From: JAAYFT01 sp036562765
Lineage (GTDB): Bacteria > Bacillota > Clostridia > Tissierellales > Tissierellaceae
DNA length: 64,000 nucleotides
Reading direction: 5' to 3'
Assembly: GCA_036562765.1 (NCBI GenBank)
Contig: DATCJO010000170.1
Location: 8,297 to 72,296 of the forward strand
Translations under genes and position numbers: made by a program
The notes under the pieces: model-generated
What the model saw: only the letters and a program-made list of their open reading frames with translations
Told to the model about the DNA's origin: nothing
Database searches by the model: none
Shown: positions 1-8,666 of the stretch, in pieces
Layout: each line of letters begins with the position of its first letter
How positions within the stretch are numbered: position 1 is the first letter of the stretch

Positions 1-434
1 ACGAGCTTCAAGCTAAAAGGCAGCATATGGCAATTCTAATTGATGAATATGGAGGTTTCTCAGGTATTGTAACCATGGAAGACCTAATAGAAGAAATAGT
101 TGGAGATATAGATGACGAATATGACCAAGATGAACCAGAGCTAAGGAAAATAGATGAAAGTGTATATATTGCAAAAGGTACATTATCTATAAGAGAACTA
201 AATAACAAGCTAGACCTTGAACTGGACGAGGATTCAGAAGACTACGATACCCTTGGTGGATTTTTAATAGATCAAATTGGCTATATACCTGAAGATGGCC
301 AAAAAGTTGTCGTGGAATATGAAAATTTGGAATTTCACATAGAAGAAATAAGCGACAAGCGAATATGCTGGGTACGTATAGTTATAAATGAGCCTAAAGA
401 AGAAGTAAAAGAAGACGAAGATGATGAAGATTAA
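1..434 (+). CDS. CorC/HlyC-type protein, C-terminal part (5' end outside window)
   Basis: The reading frame is open from the first bases of the window, so the start lies upstream. The visible residues begin inside the second CBS domain: the stretch IDEYGGFSGIVTMEDLIEEI followed by VGDI is the hallmark of the hemolysin C / CorC family. It is followed by an acidic linker and the transporter-associated CorC_HlyC domain (DTLGGFLIDQIGYIP). The protein ends in a highly acidic tail of Glu and Asp. Full-length relatives carry either an N-terminal CNNM (DUF21) membrane domain or only the CBS pair, and are linked to magnesium/cobalt efflux or membrane integrity; which type this is cannot be seen. A strong terminator follows, so it is the last gene of its unit. 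Confidence 0.9.
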   Translation, partial: ELQAKRQHMAILIDEYGGFSGIVTMEDLIEEIVGDIDDEYDQDEPELRKIDESVYIAKGTLSIRELNNKLDLELDEDSEDYDTLGGFLIDQIGYIPEDGQKVVVEYENLEFHIEEISDKRICWVRIVINEPKEEVKEDEDDED

Positions 435-436
435 TA

Positions 437-479
437 ATAGAAGCCAAATACCTAAAAAAGTATTTGGCTTCTATTTTTT
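437..479 (+). terminator. rho-independent terminator after the CorC-like gene
   Basis: A perfect 15-bp stem (437-451 with 460-474) with an 8-nt A-rich loop is followed directly by a T run. It starts just after the stop codon of the CorC-like gene. Confidence 0.9.
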
Positions 480-659
480 GTCACTTAGCTAAATAAATTA
501 AAAGTATATATTGTTCATTTTTTCACCATATTCACATAATATTGCAATGGAAAAACTATTTCTATTTTGATGTAAAATTAATTATTATGTTAGACAATTT
601 AATAATTAAATAGTAAACTATAAGTGAGGGTATAAACCTAAATCATGGAGGTGCTTATG

Positions 660-1859
660 ATGTCATTTAATCTTGCGAGGCGTATGGAGTATATTAGAGC
701 ATCTGAAATTAGGGAATTATTAAAGCTTACTCAACAGCCTCACATCATATCATTTGCTGGAGGGATGCCAGCCCCAGAAGCTTTTCCCCTAGAAGAATTT
801 AAACAAATTAGCAAGGAAGTTCTAGAAAACTACGGAACAATAGCTCTACAATATGGACCTACTGAAGGATATTTCCCCTTAAGAGAAGCAATAGCAAAAA
901 GAATGAAAAAAATGAGTGTAGATGTTGAAGCAGAAAATATTTTAGTTACTAGTGGTTCACAACAAGGATTAGATTTTGCAGCAAAAATATTCATAAACCC
1001 AGGAGACATCATAGTATGTGAAAGCCCTACTTATTTAGGTGCAATAAACGCATTTAGAGCTTATGAACCTAGATTTGTGGAAGTTCCTACTGATGACTTT
1101 GGAATGGACATGAATGCGCTAGAAGAAGTTTTGAAAAATAACGATAATGTAAAATTCATCTATGTTATACCAGATTTCCAAAATCCATCAGGAAGAACTT
1201 GGTCAGTTGAAAGAAGAAAACAACTAGTAGAACTTGCAAATAAGTACAATGTAGTTATTATAGAAGACAATCCTTATGGAGAATTAAGGTTTGAAGGTGA
1301 AATCTTACCAGCAATTAAGCATTTTGATACAGAAGGAAGAGTAGCATTTTTAGGAACATTCTCCAAGATATTATGCCCAGGATTTAGACTTGGCTGGGTA
1401 GCAGCAGATAAGGAATTATTAAATAAGTTTATCTTGGTAAAACAAGGTGCAGACCTGCAATCCAGTACAATCTCCCAAATAGAAACTGCTTTATACTTGC
1501 AAAAATATGATTTGGATGCACATATCAAAAAAATTACATCCATCTATAAGCACAGAAGAGATGTAATGATGGATGCAATTAAAGAAGAATTCCCTGATGT
1601 TGTAAAATATACTTACCCAAATGGCGGGTTATTTACTTGGATAGTATTGCCTGAATACATCAATGCTAGAGAGCTTGCTGTAAAGGCTCTAGAATACAAT
1701 GTTGCTTATGTACCAGGCGGTTCATTCTTCCCCAATGGAGGAAATGAAAATACAGCTAGATTAAACTATTCAAATATGAATGATGATAAGATAAGAGAAG
1801 GGATAAGGTCCCTTGGAAAGGTAATAAAGGAGGCCTTAACAAAGGAAGCATTGGCGTAA
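660..1859 (+). CDS. PLP-dependent aminotransferase, class I/II (2-aminoadipate/aromatic type)
   Basis: About 399 residues, the usual size for fold-type I aminotransferases of the LysN / MocR C-domain type, which act on 2-aminoadipate, branched-chain or aromatic amino acids with PLP. Visible motifs are ISFAGGMPAPEAFP near the N-terminus, YGPTEGYFPLREAIA, TSGSQQGLDF, PDFQNPSGRTWS, the Asp/Tyr region EDNPYGELRF, and the Schiff-base lysine in GTFSKILCPGFRLGW. There is no N-terminal HTH, so it is an enzyme and not a MocR regulator. The Shine-Dalgarno GGAGGTG at 647-653 lies 6 nt before the ATG at 660, so 660 is preferred over upstream ATG 645, which overlaps the SD. It stands alone between terminators. 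Its exact amino-acid substrate cannot be told from sequence. Confidence 0.92.
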   Translation: MSFNLARRMEYIRASEIRELLKLTQQPHIISFAGGMPAPEAFPLEEFKQISKEVLENYGTIALQYGPTEGYFPLREAIAKRMKKMSVDVEAENILVTSGSQQGLDFAAKIFINPGDIIVCESPTYLGAINAFRAYEPRFVEVPTDDFGMDMNALEEVLKNNDNVKFIYVIPDFQNPSGRTWSVERRKQLVELANKYNVVIIEDNPYGELRFEGEILPAIKHFDTEGRVAFLGTFSKILCPGFRLGWVAADKELLNKFILVKQGADLQSSTISQIETALYLQKYDLDAHIKKITSIYKHRRDVMMDAIKEEFPDVVKYTYPNGGLFTWIVLPEYINARELAVKALEYNVAYVPGGSFFPNGGNENTARLNYSNMNDDKIREGIRSLGKVIKEALTKEALA

Positions 1860-1867
1860 GATATTGA

Positions 1868-1896
1868 AATCCCCTCGAAAGAGGGGATTATTTTAT
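1868..1896 (+). terminator. terminator after the aminotransferase
   Basis: Nine-base-pair stem (1868-1876 with 1881-1889) closed by a GAAA tetraloop and followed by ATTTTAT. The T run is interrupted but the stem is GC-rich. Confidence 0.75.
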
Positions 1897-2299
1897 TGGA
1901 AAATAGGCTTCTGTTGTAGTCCCTTCTCCTTCTGTCAAATCACCAATGGAAATAAATAGTCGTAAATTTTATTTTATACTTATTAATTTAGCACATTATT
2001 CGATTAAATCAATATATTTTTTTGTTTTTTTGTAAATTTTTTAATTGAATTTACCTGTATTGTTATTTTCAATGGGATTATCCTGGAGATTTAGAAATGT
2101 AACCCTTATATTGTTATAGGATATGATTTACTATCTTAGGCTGCTTGGCATTGTTATATTTTATTTTAATTTTAAACTATATAAAATCTGACTTTTTGCT
2201 ACTATAATATTGTTATTATAAATTAATTTTAGTATTATAATTGGCTGAGAATGAAATTTTCAAATTAACTTAGGGCATAATCATATTAAATAAAAACGC
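1897..2299. other. AT-rich intergenic stretch without a recognisable gene
   Basis: About 400 bases between the aminotransferase terminator and the rpsF promoter. Very AT-rich, with many stop codons in all frames. No tRNA, no repeat copy of the family seen elsewhere in the window, and no small ORF with a convincing ribosome binding site was found. Confidence 0.5.
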
Positions 2300-2328
2300 T
2301 TGCAACTTTTAAAAAGGAATGTTATAAT
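2300..2328 (+). promoter_or_regulatory. sigma-A-type promoter of the rpsF operon
   Basis: TTGCAA at 2300-2305 and a perfect TATAAT at 2323-2328 are separated by exactly 17 nt. It lies about 60 nt upstream of rpsF and would start transcripts just before the leader hairpin. Confidence 0.8.
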
Positions 2329-2338
2329 ACATTGGTAA

Positions 2339-2380
2339 TCCTTGCTCTATATAAAATATAGGGCCGATAGTCCATAAGGA
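2339..2380 (+). promoter_or_regulatory. candidate S6:S18-binding mRNA leader overlapping the rpsF ribosome binding site
   Basis: An 8-bp hairpin (2345-2352 with 2356-2363, one G-U pair) is followed at once by CCG (2364-2366). An outer helix pairs TCCTT (2339-2343) with AAGGA (2376-2380), which is part of the rpsF Shine-Dalgarno. In the established rpsF autoregulatory motif the S6:S18 complex recognises a CCG next to a hairpin, mimicking its 16S rRNA site. What I see fits this plan; the identification is inference and was not tested against the Rfam model. Confidence 0.5.
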
Positions 2381-2389
2381 GGTGAAAGC

Positions 2390-2674
2390 ATGAGGAAGTA
2401 TGAATTATTAGTTATCTTCTACCCTGGCGAAGATGAAAAGAGAACCCAAGTCCTAGAAAGGTTTAAAGGTATAATAACTGAGGACGGGGGCAATATTACA
2501 GACATTAATGAATGGGGAAATAGGAAACTAGCATACGAAATCAATGGCCAAACAGAAGGATATTATGTGATCATTAACTTTGAAGGTACACCAAAGGTTA
2601 CTCAAGAGTTAGACAGGGTTGCTAGGATTTCCGATAGCGTTATGAGACACATGATCGTTAGAGAAGATGAATAG
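2390..2674 (+). CDS. rpsF: 30S ribosomal protein S6
   Basis: 94 residues, normal for S6, with the typical N-terminus MRKYELLVIFYPG, the central NEWGNRKLAYEINGQTEGYY and C-terminal VMRHMIVRED. S6 binds S18 and helix 22/23 of 16S rRNA in the platform of the small subunit. The start at 2390 has an AAGGAGGTG Shine-Dalgarno with good spacing. It is the first gene of the conserved rpsF-ssb-rpsR unit; the ssb start follows within 20 nt. Expression may be fed back through the leader hairpin just upstream. Confidence 0.97.
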   Translation: MRKYELLVIFYPGEDEKRTQVLERFKGIITEDGGNITDINEWGNRKLAYEINGQTEGYYVIINFEGTPKVTQELDRVARISDSVMRHMIVREDE

Positions 2675-2692
2675 TCTTAGGTGGGTGAGAAT

Positions 2693-3124
2693 ATGAACAG
2701 TGTTGTATTGGTCGGGAGGTTAACTAGAGATCCCGAGTTGAGATATTTGCCTATGACAGGAAATCCTGTTACAAGGTTTACATTGGCTGTGGATAGAGGA
2801 TTGTCAAAAGAAAAGAAACAGGAAATGGAGGCTAAAAATCAGCCTACTGCAGACTTTATAAACATAGTAGTATGGGGTAAAGCTGCAGAAAACTGTGCCA
2901 ATTACTTGACAAAAGGTCGATTGGTGGCAGTCCATGGGAGACTTCAAACCAGCACTTATGAAAAAGATGGCGTAAGGAGATATACAACAGAAGTTGTAGC
3001 AAATCAGGTTGAATTCCTAGAATGGGGTGACACCAATAAGAATATGGACTTTGATAATTCCGATTTAGATTTTGGAGAAATCGAAGGATTCCACCCAACC
3101 GACGATGATGATATTCCATTCTAG
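2693..3124 (+). CDS. ssb: single-stranded DNA-binding protein
   Basis: 143 residues with an N-terminal OB fold (MNSVVLVGRLTRDPELRY, INIVVWGKAAENCANYL, RLVAVHGRLQTSTYE) and the short acidic tail ending DDDDIPF that recruits SSB partner proteins. It coats single-stranded DNA in replication, repair and recombination. The ATG at 2693 lies 7 nt behind the Shine-Dalgarno AGGTGGG (2679-2685); the GTG at 2681 overlaps that SD and is rejected as the start. The linker between OB fold and tail is short. The position between rpsF and rpsR is the conserved one in Firmicutes. Confidence 0.96.
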   Translation: MNSVVLVGRLTRDPELRYLPMTGNPVTRFTLAVDRGLSKEKKQEMEAKNQPTADFINIVVWGKAAENCANYLTKGRLVAVHGRLQTSTYEKDGVRRYTTEVVANQVEFLEWGDTNKNMDFDNSDLDFGEIEGFHPTDDDDIPF

Positions 3125-3139
3125 AAGGAGGGTATGAAG

Positions 3140-3364
3140 ATGCAAAGAAAGTATAAGCCTAAGAAAAGAGTTTGCAGTTTCTGTATAGAAAAAATTGATC
3201 ATATAGATTATAAAGATGTAAATAGGCTTAAAAAATACATCACAGAAAGAGGAAAGATAATTCCAAGAAGAATTTCCGGAAACTGTGCAAAACATCAAAG
3301 AGAGCTTACAAATGCTATAAAGAGAGCAAGACAAGTAGCATTGCTACCATATAGTGCAGACTAA
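3140..3364 (+). CDS. rpsR: 30S ribosomal protein S18 (zinc-binding C+ form)
   Basis: 74 residues with the S18 signature RLKKYITERGKIIPRRISG and the C-terminal TNAIKRARQVALLPY. It has a CSFC pair near the N-terminus and NCAKHQ after the signature, so it is the C+ form with four potential zinc ligands; some bacteria keep a C-minus paralog for zinc shortage (established for ribosomal proteins in general). The ATG at 3140 is 7-8 nt behind the strong SD AAGGAGGG (3125-3132), so the ATG at 3134 is too close to be used. A terminator follows immediately. Confidence 0.96.
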   Translation: MQRKYKPKKRVCSFCIEKIDHIDYKDVNRLKKYITERGKIIPRRISGNCAKHQRELTNAIKRARQVALLPYSAD

Positions 3365-3388
3365 GAGAGGGGTACCCTCTCTTTTTTT
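3365..3388 (+). terminator. terminator after rpsR
   Basis: Perfect 7-bp stem (3365-3371 with 3375-3381), GTA loop, then a run of T. It separates the ribosomal unit from the mazG-like/gdpP unit, though read-through is possible. Confidence 0.85.
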
Positions 3389-3455
3389 ATTTGACTTATG
3401 GATTTATACTTTGTATTATTTTAATAAGGTAAGTTTTAAATAAAGGGTGGGGGAA

Positions 3456-3776
3456 ATGCAAAACAGGGATATAGATATTATAAAGAATATGAGGACCATA
3501 GAATGGCTTAAGGCACAGCTATTAAGCTCTATAGCAAACCTCTACGATGCACTGGCAAATGGAGAAGAAAATACGAAAGAGAATCTTGAAGACCTCATTT
3601 CGAATATAATATTGGAAGCTCTGCTTCTAGGGAAAAGGCTTGGACTTAAGTACGAAGATATAGTATCAGCTTTAAAGGAAAATATTAAAATAAATTTAAT
3701 AGAAGAGCATAAAATAGAAAAATGGTATGGAGATTTAAGCCTACTGCTTGAATTTATTGATAAAGGAAAGAATTAG
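3456..3776 (+). CDS. MazG-like protein
   Basis: 106 residues, predicted all-helical, with IDIIKNMRTIEWLKAQLL at the start, an acidic helix (GEENTKENLEDLISNIILEA) and LLLGKRLGLKYEDIV. This matches the small MazG-like family found at this position in Clostridia. MazG-type proteins hydrolyse nucleotides, but the EExxE/D metal-binding pattern is only partly visible, so activity is not claimed. The ATG at 3456 is preferred: the GTG at 3447 lies within the G-rich SD (3445-3453). It is followed after 11 nt by the yybS-like gene. Confidence 0.75.
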   Translation: MQNRDIDIIKNMRTIEWLKAQLLSSIANLYDALANGEENTKENLEDLISNIILEALLLGKRLGLKYEDIVSALKENIKINLIEEHKIEKWYGDLSLLLEFIDKGKN

Positions 3777-3787
3777 AGGTGAAATCT

Positions 3788-4741
3788 TTGGGCAATAATG
3801 ATAAGATGAAAAAAAGCATTCTTGAAAGTTTAGCTGTAATATCAGTAATGGTTGTATATGTTGCATTTGGAGTGCAATTTATACCAATATTAATGTTATT
3901 TATTCCCCTACCATTTATAATATTAGGTGTGAGAAATCATATATATAATAATATAATGGGCATGGTTTTTACATCCATAATAATCCAGTTTCTGATGGGC
4001 AATACTTATGGGACATCAATGGTGTTATTGTTTGTACCTTTAAGTATTGTAGCTAATTATTGTTTAAAATACAGAAAGAACAGCATGGAATCCATACTTA
4101 TATCAACAGCAGCGTTTTTCCTATCTTTTCTTTTAATGATATTTTTAGGGCAAGTAGTTTCAGATTTCAATTTTAGTAAGCAGATAGAAAGTATTTTAAC
4201 CCAGTCTATAAATGCTCAAATTGAAGCAATTAAAGAGCTGGGAGCATCAACTCAAGAAATAGCTACGATAACTGAAGCTTTAGAGGACCAAAGCAGGTCT
4301 ATTCTCATAAGAATACCTGCACTTTTGATAGCCATTTCCTTTTTTACTGCTTATATAAATGTATTCATTGCAACCTTCATACTTAGGAAAATGGGGCACA
4401 ATTATGTACCTGAACAAAAATTTTCAACATTTAAGTTGCCCAATAATATAGTTCCTGGCGTTGGCGTAATGCTTTTAACTGCCTTTTTCTTGAATGAATT
4501 AAAGGTTCAGTATCATGAAGCTTTACTTATGAATATTACATTCTTAGTGGGATTTATTTTTATAGTACAAGGGCTAGCTGTTTTGGATTATCTAATGGTT
4601 AAGTTTAGGATAAAGCCTATTTTTAGGTTTATTATATTAATTTTGAACATTTTTGTATTTCCAATAAGCACTTTACTGTTTATCATTGGAGTAATGGATA
4701 GCATATTTGATTTTAGGAAACTTAGAATGCAGAGATCCTAA
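3788..4741 (+). CDS. DUF2232 (YybS-like) multi-spanning membrane protein
   Basis: 317 residues, very hydrophobic, with about eight predicted membrane segments; the family is named after B. subtilis YybS and has no proven function. It sits directly upstream of gdpP, as in Bacillus and Clostridia, suggesting a link to c-di-AMP turnover or cell-envelope homeostasis (inference from context only). The hydrophilic loop around residues 125-165 (ESILTQSINAQIEAIKELGA) lies between membrane segments. The start is uncertain: GTG 3779 overlaps the SD AGAGGTG, while TTG at 3788 has 6-7 nt spacing and is preferred here. Confidence 0.8.
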   Translation: MGNNDKMKKSILESLAVISVMVVYVAFGVQFIPILMLFIPLPFIILGVRNHIYNNIMGMVFTSIIIQFLMGNTYGTSMVLLFVPLSIVANYCLKYRKNSMESILISTAAFFLSFLLMIFLGQVVSDFNFSKQIESILTQSINAQIEAIKELGASTQEIATITEALEDQSRSILIRIPALLIAISFFTAYINVFIATFILRKMGHNYVPEQKFSTFKLPNNIVPGVGVMLLTAFFLNELKVQYHEALLMNITFLVGFIFIVQGLAVLDYLMVKFRIKPIFRFIILILNIFVFPISTLLFIIGVMDSIFDFRKLRMQRS

Positions 4742-4754
4742 TAGGAGGATTTGT

Positions 4755-6752
4755 ATGAAAAATAAAATATTAGAATGGTTAGACAGCTATCTATATCTTA
4801 TTGTAATTGGGTTATTGAGCATAATAATAGTATTTTATCAACCAATACTAGGAACCATAGGTATTGTATTATTAGGCTATTTAATCTTTCACAATATAAA
4901 GAATGTAAAGAAGAAAAATGATGAATTTAAAAAATTCGTAGAAGGCTTGTCTGATGAGTTTGAATCTGCAACAAAACATGCCATATTTAACATGCCATTT
5001 CCATTGGTTATGGTTGATGAAAATGGATTTATTCGTTGGTATAATACGCCATTTTTAAAGATGGTCAATGATTCAGACATATTGAATAAGGAAATAATGA
5101 GCTTAATTCCAGGATTAAATATTGATGATGTGTTAAAAGATGGGGAGCTAAAGCCTATTGATATAAAGTATAATGATAAAAATTATAAAGTTTACCCTAA
5201 TCTAGTAGATACAAGTAAAACCCGAAGCCCTAATAACAAAATAGTGATGCTTTACTGGGTGGACAATACAAAATATGTAGAACTGGCTCAAAAATATGTA
5301 AATGAAAAATTAGTAGTTGCTTTAATTTATGTAGACAATTATGATGATGTAAAGAACAACACTCCTGAAGTAAATAGGCCTTTAGTTTTGGCTGAAATAG
5401 ATAAGAATATCAATTCCTATTTTTCCAAATATAATGGTGTAGTTAGAAAATATGAAAATGATAAATACTTTGTAATAATAGAATATAGTGGCTTTAAAGC
5501 TATAGAATCTAAGAAATTTGACATATTGGACCAAATGAGGGAACTAAATTTAGGAAATACTATTCCAATAACCTTGAGTATTGGTGTAGGTGCAGATGGC
5601 AATAATCCTAATAGTGCTTATGAAAATGCTAGGGCTGCTATTGATATTGCTTTAGGTAGAGGCGGAGACCAAGCAGTTGTTCATACTGGCAATAATTTAA
5701 GGTTTTATGGCGGAAGGACAAAAGCAGTTGAAAAGCGAAATAAAGTAAAGGCAAGGGTTATTGGCTATGCATTAAGGCAGTTAATAGACCAAGCAGATAG
5801 GGTATTTGTAATGGGCCATAAAAATCCAGACATGGATTCCTTTGGCGCAGGCATAGGTGTATTGCGGGCAGTAAAAAATAGGAATAAAGAAGGCTATTTA
5901 GTGCTAAAAGGGGAAAATCCATCTATTAAAAACATATATGAAAGGATGAAAAGTGAACAGCCTGAGCTATTGGATAATATAGTTACTCCAGAGGCAGCAC
6001 TGGAAATGGCTGATGAAAATTCGTTGCTCATTTTAGTTGATAATCATAAGCCTAGTTTTACAGAAGAGCCTGAACTTTTGGATATTATAAATAAGGTGGT
6101 TGTAATTGACCATCATAGAAGAGGAGTAGAGTTTATTAACGACCCAGTCTTAATATACTTGGAACCGTATGCTTCTTCTACTTGTGAATTGGTAACAGAA
6201 GTATTATCATATATGAGTGAGAAAACTAACTTAACAAAATTTGAAGCAGAGGCTCTGCTTGCTGGTATTGCACTGGATACCAAGAACTTCAGCTATCAAA
6301 CGGGAGTTAGGACCTTTGAAGCTGCATCAGTTCTAAAAAGGGCAGGAGCAGATACTACCGTAGTTAGACAGTTGTTCAGGGATGACTACAATACATTCCT
6401 ATATAAAGCTGAGATTATAAAGTCATCAAAGATAGTATTTGATAAAATAATAATTGGAAGACTGGAAAGGGAAATGGAAGATTCTCTTTTAATTGCTGCC
6501 CAAGCTGCAAATGAGCTGTTAAACATCAATGGAATAGAAGCTTCCTTTGTAATGACTTATATGAATAATAAAATCCATATTAGCGGAAGGTCTATTGGCA
6601 ACATAAGTGCTCAATTGATTCTTGAAAAGCTAGGAGGCGGAGGGCATTTGACTAGTGCAGGAACCCAAGTAGACAGTACCGATATTGATGAGGTTGAAAA
6701 AAGGCTTATAGATGTAATTGCTGAATATTTAAAGGAAGGTGAAAAGGAATGA
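4755..6752 (+). CDS. gdpP: cyclic-di-AMP phosphodiesterase GdpP
   Basis: 665 residues, standard length for GdpP/YybT. Order seen: two N-terminal membrane segments (residues 10-50), a PAS-like domain (FNMPFPLVMVDENGFIRWYN), a degenerate GGDEF domain (SIGVGADGN), then DHH and DHHA1 domains. The DHH active-site motifs GHKNPDMDSFG (about residue 355) and VVIDHHRRG (about 452) are intact, as is LGGGGHLTSAG near the C-terminus. It cleaves c-di-AMP to pApA and thereby affects potassium, osmotic and cell-wall control. The ATG at 4755 has a strong AGGAGG SD; longer N-terminal readings into yybS are unlikely. Its stop overlaps the rplI start by 4 bp, so the two are translationally coupled. Confidence 0.95.
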   Translation: MKNKILEWLDSYLYLIVIGLLSIIIVFYQPILGTIGIVLLGYLIFHNIKNVKKKNDEFKKFVEGLSDEFESATKHAIFNMPFPLVMVDENGFIRWYNTPFLKMVNDSDILNKEIMSLIPGLNIDDVLKDGELKPIDIKYNDKNYKVYPNLVDTSKTRSPNNKIVMLYWVDNTKYVELAQKYVNEKLVVALIYVDNYDDVKNNTPEVNRPLVLAEIDKNINSYFSKYNGVVRKYENDKYFVIIEYSGFKAIESKKFDILDQMRELNLGNTIPITLSIGVGADGNNPNSAYENARAAIDIALGRGGDQAVVHTGNNLRFYGGRTKAVEKRNKVKARVIGYALRQLIDQADRVFVMGHKNPDMDSFGAGIGVLRAVKNRNKEGYLVLKGENPSIKNIYERMKSEQPELLDNIVTPEAALEMADENSLLILVDNHKPSFTEEPELLDIINKVVVIDHHRRGVEFINDPVLIYLEPYASSTCELVTEVLSYMSEKTNLTKFEAEALLAGIALDTKNFSYQTGVRTFEAASVLKRAGADTTVVRQLFRDDYNTFLYKAEIIKSSKIVFDKIIIGRLEREMEDSLLIAAQAANELLNINGIEASFVMTYMNNKIHISGRSIGNISAQLILEKLGGGGHLTSAGTQVDSTDIDEVEKRLIDVIAEYLKEGEKE

Positions 6753-7195
6753 AGGTAATATTATTGAAAGACGTGAAGGGATTAGGCAAAGCTGGAGAAC
6801 TTGCTAATGCAAAGGATGGATATGCAAGAAATTTCTTATTTCCAAAGGGACTAGCTATAGAAGCTACACCTGCTAATTTGAAGAAATGGGAAGAGCAAAA
6901 GAAATTGGAAGCTCAAAAGAAGGAAAAGGAATATAAAGAGGCTTTGGAATTGAAGAAGAAAATTGAGTCTTTAACAGTGGAGATTAAAGCAAAGGCTGGA
7001 GAAGGGGGAAAACTTTTTGGCGCCATAACTTCAAAGGACATAGCAGATGCTTTGAAATCCCAACACAATATCGATATAGATAGAAGGAAGATTGAATTAA
7101 AGGAAAATATAAAATCATTAGGTATAGTTCAAGTGGATGTCAGAGTTTATACAGAAGTGTTGGCCAAGCTTAATGTAAAAATAACTGAACAGTAA
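6749..7195 (+). CDS. rplI: 50S ribosomal protein L9
   Basis: 148 residues, the usual L9 length. The N-terminal RNA-binding domain is clear (MKVILLKDVKGLGKAGELAN, DGYARNFLFPKGLA), then the long central helix rich in Lys and Glu, and the C-terminal domain with GGKLFGAITSKDIADAL. L9 binds 23S rRNA near the L1 stalk and influences frame maintenance. Its ATG overlaps the gdpP stop (ATGA), and dnaB follows within a few bases. This gdpP-rplI-dnaB order is conserved in Firmicutes. Confidence 0.97.
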   Translation: MKVILLKDVKGLGKAGELANAKDGYARNFLFPKGLAIEATPANLKKWEEQKKLEAQKKEKEYKEALELKKKIESLTVEIKAKAGEGGKLFGAITSKDIADALKSQHNIDIDRRKIELKENIKSLGIVQVDVRVYTEVLAKLNVKITEQ

Positions 7196-7199
7196 GGAG

Positions 7200-8546
7200 T
7201 TGGTTCAAATAGATACTCAAATGATGGGAAGGATACCGCCTCATAGTATTGAGGCTGAGCAGTCAGTTCTTGGGGCTATGATTTTAGATAGGGAAGCCAT
7301 AAATATAGCAGTAGAAATGATAAAACCTGAAGACTTCTATAAAGAAGCCCACAGGGAAATATTTGAGGCCATATTGAATCTGTACAACAAAAATGAACCA
7401 GTGGATTTAATTACTTTGGCTGAAGAATTGAAAAGGCGTGGCACCTTGGAAAATATAGGCGGCGTTACTTATCTTGCTGATTTGTCAAGTGGTGTTGCAA
7501 CTACTGCAAATACAAAATACTACTGTAAGATTATTGAGGAAAAATCCACATTAAGGAAGCTCATTAAATCCTGCAATGAAATAATCTTAAAATCCTATGA
7601 GAATCTGGAAGAAGTAAATGCAATAATTGAGCAAGCTGAGAAATCCATATTTGACATTACCTTAGGTAAACAAAGAGAAGGGTTTGCACCCATTAATGAA
7701 GTATTGCTAAAAAGCTTCTCAAAGATTGAGGAAAGGGCAGCATCTCAAAACCCAATAACAGGAATTACTACTGGTTTTATAGATTTAGATTATAAGCTTT
7801 CTGGATTACAAAGGTCAGACTTGATTTTGGTTGCAGCTAGGCCCTCCATGGGGAAAACAGCCTTTGCTTTAAATTTAGCAACTAATGCTGCTTTAAAAGG
7901 CGGAGCAAAGGTTGCCATATTTTCGCTGGAAATGTCTAAAGAGCAGCTTGTTCAAAGGATGATTTCTGCAACAGCTCATGTAGATTTACAAAAGATTATA
8001 TCAGGAAGGCTGTCAGAAGATGAATGGATACAGATAATAAATGCCATGGGACCTTTATCCCAAGCTCAAATTTTCATAGACGATACTGCTGCAATATCTC
8101 TTATGGAGATGAAGGCAAAATGCAGAAGGCTAAAAATTGAAAAAGGCCTAGACTTAATCCTAATAGACTATCTGCAATTGATGCAGTCAGAAAGCCGCCA
8201 TGAAAATAGGCAACAGGAAATATCAGCTATTTCGAGAGGGCTAAAGGCATTGGCAAAGGAATTGGAATGCCCAGTAGTAGCGTTATCTCAGTTAAGCCGT
8301 GCACCAGAATTAAGGTCAGACCACAGGCCAATACTGTCAGACTTAAGGGAATCTGGAGCCATAGAACAGGATGCAGACGTAGTCCTTTTCTTATATAGGG
8401 ATGAGTACTATAATCCAGACACTGACAAGAAAAACATTGGGGAAGTAATTATTGCAAAACATAGGAATGGACCTACAGGAAGTGTCGAGCTGGTATTTAA
8501 AAAGGAATTTACCAAATTTGTCAATATGGCTAAAGAACAGCAATAA
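7200..8546 (+). CDS. dnaB: replicative DNA helicase DnaB
   Basis: About 440 residues with the N-terminal DnaB domain (RIPPHSIEAEQSVLGAM) and the RecA-like helicase domain: Walker A in ARPSMGKTAF, Walker B in LILIDYLQLM, and C-terminal LRESGAIEQDADVVLFLYR. It is the hexameric helicase (called DnaC in B. subtilis) that unwinds DNA at the fork. No intein is present. The start is unclear: the SD AAGGAG (7194-7199) abuts a TTG at 7200, the first in-frame ATG (7221) is 21 nt away, and the optimally spaced in-frame codon is ATA at 7209. The coordinate given uses TTG as the longest reading. Its loaders DnaD and DnaI lie just downstream. Confidence 0.95.
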   Translation: MVQIDTQMMGRIPPHSIEAEQSVLGAMILDREAINIAVEMIKPEDFYKEAHREIFEAILNLYNKNEPVDLITLAEELKRRGTLENIGGVTYLADLSSGVATTANTKYYCKIIEEKSTLRKLIKSCNEIILKSYENLEEVNAIIEQAEKSIFDITLGKQREGFAPINEVLLKSFSKIEERAASQNPITGITTGFIDLDYKLSGLQRSDLILVAARPSMGKTAFALNLATNAALKGGAKVAIFSLEMSKEQLVQRMISATAHVDLQKIISGRLSEDEWIQIINAMGPLSQAQIFIDDTAAISLMEMKAKCRRLKIEKGLDLILIDYLQLMQSESRHENRQQEISAISRGLKALAKELECPVVALSQLSRAPELRSDHRPILSDLRESGAIEQDADVVLFLYRDEYYNPDTDKKNIGEVIIAKHRNGPTGSVELVFKKEFTKFVNMAKEQQ

Positions 8547-8551
8547 AACTT

Positions 8552-8640
8552 TAATGCACAATTCACAGATTACAGTTGGGAATTGTGCATTAATATTAAG
8601 TATTAGTTTGTATACTAATTGTGCATTGCAGTTGATAATA
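8552..8640. repeat. copy A of a dispersed palindromic intergenic repeat
   Basis: A perfect 13-bp inverted repeat, TAATGCACAATTC (8552-8564) with its complement at 8580-8592, followed by a further half unit TAATTGTGCATTG at 8615-8627. The same word AATGCACAATTCAC recurs in the repeat near 29146-29320, and related modules near 13526 and 58792. The 3' arm is not followed by a T run, so this is not an ordinary terminator, although it may help end dnaB transcripts. Confidence 0.7.
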
Positions 8641-8666
8641 CTGTTGATTGGAAGCGGAGGTTCTTT

